This document shows, in pieces, positions 55,921 through 64,000 of a stretch of DNA of 64,000 nt (within the stretch, counting starts at the first letter, position 1; every line of letters begins with the position of its first letter). The notes under the pieces are model-generated. The model saw only the letters and a list, made by a program, of their open reading frames with translations, was not told the DNA's origin and made no database searches. Position numbers and translations under genes: made by a program. This DNA comes from Astragalus membranaceus (Eukaryota; Streptophyta; Magnoliopsida; Fabales; Fabaceae): positions 50,971,708-51,035,707 of the forward strand of contig CM076847.1 of the NCBI GenBank assembly GCA_039519185.1, read 5' to 3'.

Positions 55921-57831
55921 ATGGCTGGAAGGAACGATGCTGCTATTGCTGCGTTGGCTGCTATGGCTCAGGCCGTGGAGGGTCAGCAAAATGCTGGTGA
56001 GAATGCTGGGTCTCGTAGTTTGGCGACCTTTCAAAGAGAGAATCTGCCTACTTTCAAAGGCAAGTATAATCCTGATGGAGCATTGGCTTGGCTGAAGGAG
56101 ATGGAGAGGATCTTCCGTGTGATGGACTGCACTCCAGCGCAGAAGGTTCGTTATGGTACTCATATGTTGGCAGAAGAGGCTGATGACTGGTGGCTAGAGA
56201 CTAGTCAAAGGTTGGTAGCTACAGGTGAAGAGGTCACTTGGGTTGTGTTCCGTAGGGAATTTATGAGGAAGTACTATCCGGAGGATGTTCGGGGTAAGAA
56301 GGAAATTGAGTTCCTTGAGCTGAAGCAAGGAAACCTGTCGGTTACTGAGTATGCTGCTAAGTTTGTGGAGTTGGCTAAGTTTTATCCGCACTACAGAGAA
56401 GCAACTGCTGAATTTTCGAAGGGCATCAAGTTTGAGAACAAGTTGCGACCAGAGATCAAGAAGGCCATTGGATATCAGAAAATCTGTGTCTTTGCTGATT
56501 TGATTGACGGCTGCAGGATCTACGAGGAGGATAGCAATGCTCATTATAAGATTATTAATGAGAAGAGGAGCAAGTCTTAGAGTCGTGGTCAGCCGTATGA
56601 TGCTCCTGCGGGTAGAGGTGAACCGAAAGCCGCTGAGGGCAAGAGAACTAGTGGAGGAGATGCTCCTGCTGGTATTGTGTGCTTCAAATGTGGCAAAGCT
56701 GGTCATAAGAGTAATGTGTGCGAAGCTGAGACGAAAAGCTGTTTCCGTTGCGGTAAGATCGGGCATGAGTTGTCCGGGTGTGAGCATAAGGAAGTGGTTT
56801 GTTTCAATTGTGGCGAAGGAGGACACATCAGTAGTCAGTGTCAGAAACCGAAGAAGGAACGAGCTGGTGGAAAAGTGTTCGCTTTGGCAGGGGCAAAGAC
56901 TTCTAAGGAGGGTGGACTTATTAGAGGTACATGCTTCATTAATGGTATTCCTCTAACTTATATTGTTGATACCGGTGCTACTCTTTGCTTTATTGCTGCT
57001 GATTGTGTTGAAAGATTGGATCTTGCGTTGTCTTCTATGAATGGAGAAATGGTTGTCGACACTCCAGCTAATGGGTCGGTGACTACTTCTCTTGTGTGTT
57101 CTGGGTGTCCCTTGTCGATTTTCGACAGAGACTTTGTTGTTGATTTAATTTGGTTGCCGTTAAGCGAAGTGGATGTGATCTTAGGTATGAACTGGTTAGA
57201 GTATAACCATGCCCATATTAATTGTCGTAGCAAGTCTGTATGTTTTTCTACGCCTGAAGAGGAGGGAGCTGGTTTGTTGTCTACTAGACAATCGCGGAAA
57301 ATAATTCGGGAGCAAGGGAAAACTTCGCAAAGTAGACAGAAGAGTTACCATGATAAGCGAAGGAAGGATTTAGAATTTCAAGCAGGTGAGCATGTGTTTT
57401 TGAGAGTCACTCCAGTGACCGGTGTTGGACGCGCTTTGAAGTCTAAGAAGCTCACGCCTCGTTTTATCGGTCCGTAACAGATTTCGGAAAGAGTTGGAAA
57501 TGTTGCTTATAGGGTGGCCTTGCCGCCTAATCTTTTGAACTTGCACGATGTGTTTCATGTGTCGCAACTTCGGAAGTATGTTTCAGATCCATCTCATGTA
57601 ATTCATATGGATGATGTGCAAGTACGGGATAATCTCACTGTGGAGACGATGCCTGTGCGTATTGAAGATCATGAAGTGAAGACTCTTAGAGGCAAGGAGA
57701 TCGCTTTGGTGAAAGTAGTCTGGCTGGGAGCTGCCGGAGAAAGCATGACGTGGGAGCTGGAAAGCAGGATGCGGGAGTCGTATCCAGAGTTGTTCGAATC
57801 AGGTAAATTTTCGAGGACAAAAATATTCTAA
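55921..57831 (+). pseudogene. E4 Gag-protease-integrase-tail fusion frame, two stops
   Basis: One reading frame of 637 codons starts MAGRNDAAIAALAAMAQAVEG. It has the Gag capsid region, TAG at 56578-56580, and three intact CCHC knuckles at residues 253, 273 and 293. A protease follows with IVDTGATLCFIA (Asp 350) and DVILGMNWL. Near 57290 it passes directly into the integrase tail (QSRQKSYHDKRRKDLEF, FLRVTPVTGVGRAL). After TAA 57475-57477 it continues in frame through LHDVFHVSQL and the chromodomain-like end. RT, RNase H and integrase core (about 2.2 kb in E3) are missing. The deletion preserved the frame. As it stands both stops disable it. Confidence 0.88.
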
Positions 57832-57843
57832 GTGGGGGAGAGT
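57829..57843 (+). promoter_or_regulatory. E4 polypurine tract
   Basis: TAAGTGGGGGAGAGT abuts the 3' LTR. A GAGGACAAA box is at 57813. Confidence 0.85.
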
Positions 57844-58395
57844 TGTAACGCCCTAAAATTTAATTAATTATTTAATTAAATTGTTGGGAATTTATTTAGT
57901 GGAAAATAATGGAATAACTATTTGTTAGTGTATGTGGACCTATTATTAGTGTTAGGATTAGCAAAGGGGAGGTGTTAGGGAAAAAGCCCATGATTAAATC
58001 GTATGAGTGAACGAGAAAGCCCATAAGGCCAAATAATTATAAAAAGGTGTCATTTAGGGTTTTTCTCATTTTAAGAGGAACAAAAAAATAGAATTGGAGA
58101 GAAGAGAGGAGAGAAGAGGCGCGGCGAAGAGGAGAGAGAGCTAGGGCAAGCTTCGAGTTCTCCAAAGGCTAAGGTAAGGGTGGGGTTCTATCTCTATAAT
58201 TGGGTGTATGAAGGGCTCTATGTAGAAAGGTTAATGGAACCCTAGGTGTGATTAAGTTAGAAGACCCTAGTTGTAGGTATTGAATGTTTATATGATGATT
58301 GAACATGATTGATGATGATTGAACATGGTTGATGATGATTGAACATGATTGGTGATGATTGAACATGCTTGTTGATGTTTGGAACCATAATTCTG

Positions 58396-59475
58396 TGCAT
58401 GGACGCCATGGGCGCCGTTTTGGATTCTGCCACAGGGCGCCATGGGCGCCGTCTCGTGTTTGTTTTGCTGGGCGCCTTCCTGGGCGCCACTCTGTGGGTG
58501 TCATGTTCTGGCGCAGGGGCGCCAAGGGCGCCATGGGCGCTGTTCCTGAAATGTTGATGGGCGTTGTTCCTGTCCGGTTGCTGGGCGCCATGGGCGCTGT
58601 TCCTGAAATGTTGCTGGGCGCCATGGGCGCCATCCTTTTGTGTTGTGTTGCTGTCTTGCAGGTTCCTGGCGCAGGGGCGCCAAGGGCGCCAAAAACCCGG
58701 CTGCCCAGTTGCTGTTTTCTATGTTGTTCTGGCACATGGGCGCCAAGGGCGCCAATGTGGTGGCTGCCCAGTTGCTGTTTTAGGTGCTGTTCCGGCGCAT
58801 GGGCGCCAAGGTTGTGGCTGCCCTGTTGCAGTGGCTGTGTTGTCCTAGCGCATGGGCGCCATGGGCGCCAAAATCTGGTTGCCCGGTGCTCTGTCTGGCG
58901 CAGGGGCGCCATGGGGGCCAGAATCTGGCTGCCCTGTTGCTGGGTTGTGTTCTGGCGCTGTGGGCGCCAAGGGTGCCAAGGCTGTGGCTGCCCAGTTGCT
59001 ATTTTAGTTGTTGTTCTGGCGCAGGGGCGCCAAGGGCGCCAAGGTTGTGGCTGCCCTGTTGCTGTCGCTGTACTGTTCTGGCGCATGGGCGCTAAGGGCG
59101 CCAAGTGTGGCTGCCCTGTGTTGCTGTTGTTATTGTTTTCTGGCGCTGTGGGCGCCAAGGGCGCCAAGTGTGGTTGCCCCGTGTTGCTGTTGTTGTTGTT
59201 TTCTGGCGCTGTGGGCGCCAAGTGTGGCTGCCCTGTGTGGCTGTCGTTGCTGTTTCTAGCGCACTAGGCGCCAAGGGCGCCAAGATTGGCTGCCCAGTTT
59301 GCTGTTGTTGCTTGCTGTGTGCTGGCGCAGGGGCGCCATGGGCGCCAAAACCTGGCTGCCTTGTTGCTGTGTCTGGCGCAGGGGCGCCATGGGCGCCAAA
59401 ACCTGGCTGCCTTGTGCTGTGTTGCGTTGTTGGGCGCCATGGGCGCCAGTTTGGCTGCCAATTGTGTGGTTTGGC
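58396..59475. repeat. GGCGCC-word array in the E4 3' LTR (long)
   Basis: Roughly 40 GGCGCC-type words occur in about 1.08 kb. A higher-order unit of 70-100 bases has the pattern TGGCGCAGGGGCGCC-AAGGGCGCC-AA...GGCTGCCCTGTTGCTG. The array creates long spurious ORFs on both strands (for example 58169-59221 minus, 58359-59267 plus), which I do not annotate as genes. Confidence 0.9.
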
Positions 59476-59547
59476 GCAGTGTGGCTGCCCAAATGTGAAT
59501 TTCCCGATTGTTATTTAAAATGATGTTGAATATGTGATTAGGCCCAA

Positions 59548-59650
59548 AGTTGCCAAAATGTTGACAGTTGCTAAAATATTGCGATGTTGCCAATATGTTG
59601 AAAGTTGCTAAAATATTGCGATGTTGCCAAAATGTTGAAAATTGCTAAGT
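59548..59650. repeat. 38-bp tandem repeat in the E4 3' LTR
   Basis: About 2.7 copies of GATGTTGCCAAAATGTTGAA plus GTTGCTAAAATATTGC. Absent from the E4 5' LTR. Confidence 0.8.
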
Positions 59651-60523
59651 TGTAAATTGTTGACTACGAAGGTTGTACGAAGACGAATTTGCCTCTATTC
59701 ATTGGCAAGTGATGTGTTGTAGGCCTACGGCCAATGTTGCTTTCCGATGTTGTTGCGTTGCTATGTAACCGTTGTTATTTGTTTGTGCATTTACATAGCG
59801 TCTCATGCATAGCATATTTTTACAATGGAGCTATGCTCAAACCACGACGACGATGTTGCGATGTTGATGCCCCTATTTACGGGCTTGAATTATGGTACCA
59901 CATGCATTATAGGGCGGTGGCCCTGAGTTGAGTCACATTTCGCATTATGTGCATACTTATGTGATTGAGATGATTTTGACTGCTGTTAAGTGATGAATTG
60001 ACCTGAATTATATATATATATATTGTTTTTCAGGTATCCGATTATATAGTGCGATATCTCACCCCTTCTGTTTGAATGTTACCCCCAATGTTGGTAACGT
60101 GCAGGTAATCACGAATGAAGGCAGCTCACCTTCGTTTGATCGAGTCGGTGTCGTCGCTCTGATATGTAACACTCGGGGAGAATGAACACACGTTTTAATG
60201 TTATTTGCTTTGTTATTTCGTTGTTGGAGCTTTAAGCCGTTTGTTGCTATTTTGATGTTTTCTGAGCTGTCTTGAGTTGAATGATTTTAATTGACTTGTT
60301 GTGAACCCGATGCGTAATTACTAAGATGAATTATTTGGAGGACTAAAACGTTGTTTTACCGGTTCATCCAAAAGTGTTATATAACTGTTTTCAAAAGCGA
60401 ATTAATGTTGTTTGTTGTTTTCACGAAGCAAATGTGGCACTCCATTGTTTGTTGAAAAAGATTTTTATGAACTCTGATATTTTTGCATTATTTTGCCGGG
60501 TAGAAATGGGGTGTTACAGGGTT

Positions 60524-61104
60524 CACCGAGAATCGAGTATATGGTTACCGGTGTTGTGCTAAGTCAGGAAGAAAAAGTCAAGAAAAGGTTTGCACGTAGT
60601 TACCTAATTAGGGGCTACGAGTCTAAAGATGCATAATGAACCGCGAGGGTTAGTAAGGGGTCTCGATAGAACTCACTGAGATGTTTATCTCACCCTTTAT
60701 ATATTGTGGTTTTTCAGAGAAATGGGGAAAGTAGAAAGCAAAGAAGCTTGGCTAAATGATGATCCGCTTGGTGATATTGAAGACTTAGTTATTTGCTCAT
60801 GTAGTTTCCCTTGTTATAAGTATTTCGATTATATGACTTATTCTCGCACTAAAAGTTGTATGCCGTTTTTGCTATTTCTGTATTTGGATACTGAACATTA
60901 GGAATGAGGAAAGGATGTTTAATTATGAAACTTAAGTTAATTATGTACTTCTATTTTGAAGGTATGCTATATGAGTGATCCTTTGATGAATTTCATCAAA
61001 GTTCTTAGTTTCGTTCAATGTCCATAAACAGAAATGACACTCTGATGTCTACTAAAAAGTGTATCCTAATATATCTTTTAGGTTTGATATATCGGGGTAT
61101 TACA
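60524..61104 (+). mobile_element. E5 5' LTR, right part
   Basis: It resumes with CACCGAGAATCGAG after the GGGTT duplicate. It has GGTCTCGATAGAACTCACTG and ends ATATCGGGGTATTACA. A degenerate primer site (TGGTATCAAAG, 61108 onward) follows, so this is a 5' LTR. Confidence 0.85.
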
Positions 61105-61252
61105 TTATGGTATCAAAGTAGTTCGACTTAGTTGGGCTTAGATTAGTTTGAGGGTGGTTTATGCCTTGAGTAATTCTGTTATCTTACTTCTTATGATTCT
61201 AAGATACATTGAGCCTGATCAACTTAATACTTGGTGCATTGTTTGCAGAATT

Positions 61253-61392
61253 ATGGCAGAAAACTCAAGGAACAACCGACCAATCGACCCGCATTCTGCT
61301 TGGATGCCGAACATGATGGAAATGCAGTAGAAAATGATGCAAGACATGCTGCAATTCCAACAACAGGCTTATCAGAAGCCTAGTATGCAATA
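61253..61392 (+). pseudogene. E5 Gag N-terminus, truncated
   Basis: ATG at 61253 follows a TTGTTTGCAG splice-acceptor-like word. The frame reads MAENSRNNRPIDPHSAWMPNMMEMQ, then TAG (61328-61330), then KMMQDMLQFQQQAYQKPSMQY in the same frame up to the E6 LTR at 61393. Position and style fit a Tekay Gag N-terminus. There is too little for a domain match. Confidence 0.6.
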
Positions 61393-63353
61393 TGTAACAC
61401 CCTGGATATAATTTATATATCGTGAATCATAGACCAGTTTAGATGAATAATTAACAAACATCCCGCGTCAGTTATACAATACCAATTAGGACTTATAGTC
61501 CATTTTATTTTCGATAAAACATGTCCTCACACGTATACTATATTTCGGTTTTTCGAAACAATTGTATTTTCAAAACATTTTATTTAAAATCATCATGAAC
61601 ATGGTTAAAATCATGTTTTTATCAATCACAATTCATAACAAATGGTTGGAAAGAAAATTAGGAGAGATTTGGAATCGAAAGGAGCTACGAAACGAAGATT
61701 CGGCAAAATATTCGTTCGTTTGTTTCGTTTCGCTCTCCGATCTCGTCCAACCCGTAATCCAATCCATTTCCAACATAAAAACAATCAATATCACATAATA
61801 TTCCAGTCAATCCAGTCCAATAACATCAATTCAGGAGCAACAATATCCAATAAGTCGTTCCTAACTATCAGTGACACGACACACTATTTGACACAATACA
61901 TGAGTGCAGAATTTCTATAATCGTGCACCTATTTCCGCGAATTAATTAAAATAGCAAACGACATCTGATTTCAACAAATGAATACTCGTTGGAAAGCTCT
62001 ATGAGTCTAGTTTTCATTCCTAAGTTCAGTTTTTCAAAAAGAGTATTCAGTAAGTGCAGTTTTTCAATTTACTACACTGGTACCAGAATTCGGACAGAAT
62101 TGTTTAGTCATTTTGAAATCAAACTTTCTCCCTCATTTCTGAATGAAATTTAGTGAAATCAGTGCCTATTCAATAGTAAGTTCAGTCTACTTTCTAAAAA
62201 AACAAACCCCACCAAATTTGGAGGATCAGCGAATTCACAACTAGACAAAAACTGAACATATATCCAAAACCGTCCCAGATGTTTGACTCAATTTGCAACC
62301 AAGAAATTCTTCCATTATACTTATCCAAATTGAGTAAACTCAATGCCGAATTTGTAGAAAACTGTGTCTAGTTTCCAGAAAATCAAACCACATAATTTTT
62401 AGACAAATAGAACATTCACAATCACAGAATTACTGAACCTGTACCAAACAGTCTCAATACCGTAATTTTTCCGAAAACGGTTTTCGACTCGTAAAATCTT
62501 TCGAAACGAAATTTACTTCATAAACCGATATTTCGAGTCATTCAAAACAGTAAAAATAAAGTCCTAAATGTGAGTAAAACTCACCTATCGTGATGAAAAT
62601 CACGAAACACCGAGACTTTCCGACTCTCGAACGTCCGACTCGCGAGAAATCTCAATTTTGATCCAAGGCACCAACAGTTTGCTCCTAGGACTTCAAGCTC
62701 ACCACCAAAAGCACTATTCATCATCTTCAAGCTTCAATTACTATTCATCCATAAAATCCCAATTTGAACCCTAACATCTTTATTCTTCAAAAACCCCAAA
62801 TCGGACCTCAATACTCGCGTAATCCACCTTGGGTTTGCTCCTAGTCACATTTAAAACATTAAAATCATCATCAAACTCGAAATCATTTCTTAACACCCTC
62901 AATTTCGAAATCCACAAATGGGGAAAAAGAGGGTGAGAAGCTTACCTAGCTCATGGGAAGCAAAAACAATGGAAGGGAGATTATGATTATGATGAACTTG
63001 GGGTTTGGATTCAAACCTCTTCTTCTTCTCTCTTCTTCTTCTTTTCCTTTTCTCTTCTTTTCTTCTCTTTTCTTCCCTTCTCTGTTTCTTTCTTTCGGTT
63101 CCTCTCTTCCTTTCTTAATTCTCTTTCTCTTCTTCCTTTCATATATACATATATATTATTATTATTAATAATATTTGGGTAAGTTTCCAAAACTACCCTT
63201 TCTTAAACCTTTTTATTCCTTATAACTCCTATCCAACACCATAATTTCTCTTCAACTTAATTAAATTCCCTAAAACCTCAATTACCCATTAATTAGGAAT
63301 AATTAATTCACTCGGCTTCAAAATAATTTCGATAATTTTTTTGGGATGTTACA
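61393..63353 (-). mobile_element. E6: Tekay-type 3' LTR, minus strand
   Basis: It starts TGTAACACCCTGG and ends TTGGGATGTTACA. Features in minus orientation include AGGTGAGTTTTAC (complement at about 62577-62590) and a C/T-rich leader at 63010-63140. To its right a minus-strand polypurine-like tract abuts, so the internal region extends right beyond the window. The left 5-bp flank is CAATA. It interrupts E5 gag. Confidence 0.85.
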
Positions 63354-64000
63354 TTACACCCCAACTTGAAAGATTTTTGTCCTCAAAAATTCGTCAAGTC
63401 TTACAATTGATTAATCGAGAATCGACATTCTCAGAACGACCTTAACTTGTTGGAAAACAATCTTGAATTAACGAATTGAGTATATAAACTCTTCATTCGC
63501 CCACATAAGCTTGGTACTGAGTTTGAAAACACTTTTGTAACTTTATTCCTATTGGTCTCATTTACACCCCAACTTTGATTAATCTTAATCAAAGTGTTTA
63601 ATATGAGGTACTTGATAGAAATACAGGTTGAAAATGAGGTCCACGTATTGGTACTCCACGATAGAGGTAAGAACAAACATGATTTTCTTTAAGGGAGTAA
63701 ACACCTTTTCAACAAATTTCTCAAAATCCTTATTAGTTCTCGTACACATTGAAAAATGTGACGGAAAAGTCACAGTGAAATTCCTTGACTCGCTTCCAAG
63801 TTTTCCAGGTAAAACTTTTTCAAAAAGATGGAAGGAGGGTTTTACTAAAAACGTTGGCCTTACACGTATAAATAAGCCGTGAGGACATCAAATAAATTTG
63901 AAAACAATCAAATCACCTCAAAGTTCCTTTTCCTCTATAGCAACTTTCCTCATGATATTTTTACCAACGACGCACCCAATTCCTTTCCGAATTGGCCAAT
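63354..64000 (-). mobile_element. E6 internal 3' region, runs off the window
   Basis: The minus strand near the LTR reads AAGTTGGGGTGTAA with a GAGGACAAAAA box (complement 63379-63384). No conserved coding block is recognisable in the remaining ~600 bases, which may be 3' untranslated sequence or decayed pol. Confidence 0.55.

Larger units (their letters stand above)
44756..60518 (+). mobile_element. E4: Tekay-type element, nested in the E5 LTR
   Basis: A 5-bp duplication GGGTT flanks it (44751-44755, 60519-60523). LTRs begin TGTAACGCCC and end TGACA or TTACA. Excluding E3 the element is about 6.1 kb. It carries one continuous coding frame for Gag, protease and the integrase tail, with RT, RNase H and integrase core deleted. 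The LTRs are very unequal (about 1.4 and 2.7 kb). Confidence 0.93.
57844..60518 (+). mobile_element. E4 3' LTR
   Basis: It is 2675 bp, from TGTAACGCCC to GGGGTGTTACA. Relative to the 5' LTR it has an extra G/A leader piece (58077-58135), a far longer GGCGCC array, a ~38-base tandem repeat at 59548-59650 and the ~200 bases around 60100-60308. Confidence 0.93.

Noticed and set aside
58169..59221. 350-codon minus-strand ORF (and 302-codon plus-strand ORF 58359-59267)
   Set aside because: Both are by-products of the GGCGCC array, with low-complexity WRPWRP / GRQGRQ peptides and no domain. The shorter 5' LTR array does not preserve them.
63431..63882. Short ORFs near the right edge as pol fragments
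   Set aside because: No conserved integrase or chromodomain residues could be recognised on either strand.

Overview
The window is a block of a large, repeat-rich flowering-plant genome made almost entirely of transposable elements. Tekay-type chromoviruses, an Athila element with a tRNA-Asp-type primer site, Tat-like LTR elements with an antisense plant-mobile-domain ORF, and a CACTA element all point to a plant, probably a dicot. I cannot name the species. I found no convincing host gene, no tRNA or rRNA gene, and nothing bacterial.

Layout. 1-1547: minus-strand Tekay LTR carrying a 45-bp tandem array and a GGCGCC array. 1548-2217: LINE ORF1 remnant. 2218-3283: another LTR fragment. 3284-3593: a 310-bp near-perfect palindrome with tRNA-like promoter boxes. 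3594-8140: Tat-like element (antisense plant-mobile-domain pseudogene split by a CACTA element, then the 3' LTR). 8141-11757: old minus-strand Tekay remnants. 11758-13829: unclassified. 13830-15425: a second copy of the Tat-like tail.

15426-38642 is a nest. Two minus-strand Tekay LTRs (C and D) lie inside the LTR of the second Tat-like copy. A full Athila element (minus strand, 18565 to about 37575) lies inside D. The Athila contains a 2.5-kb solo Tekay LTR in its 3' LTR (20180-22684, TSD CTTGG). It also contains a 5.3-kb non-autonomous Athila-like element in its env-like ORF (24532-29802, TSD ATTAA). The right edge of the Athila is a deletion junction filled with copied flanking DNA.

38643-43263: SINE-like hairpin, the rest of the interrupted LTR, a duplicated ~0.75-kb unit holding a long hairpin, a MITE candidate and a SINE-like sequence. 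43264-61392 is a three-level Tekay nest. E5 holds E4 (44756-60518, TSD GGGTT). The 5' LTR of E4 holds E3 (44892-54538, TSD TTAGG). E3 keeps RT, RNase H and integrase-core motifs but has a frameshift, a substituted protease aspartate and three amber codons in its integrase tail. E4 has an in-frame deletion joining gag-protease to the integrase tail. 61393-64000: 3' LTR and tail of another minus-strand Tekay-like element (E6).

The most unusual feature is a shared vocabulary of GC-rich words (GGCGCC, GGGTCGTGCGCC, GTCGCGACGCGA). They occur as variable arrays inside the LTRs, and once in the internal region, of elements from different clades. In the Tekay LTRs the arrays lie just downstream of a conserved 5' splice-site-like motif.
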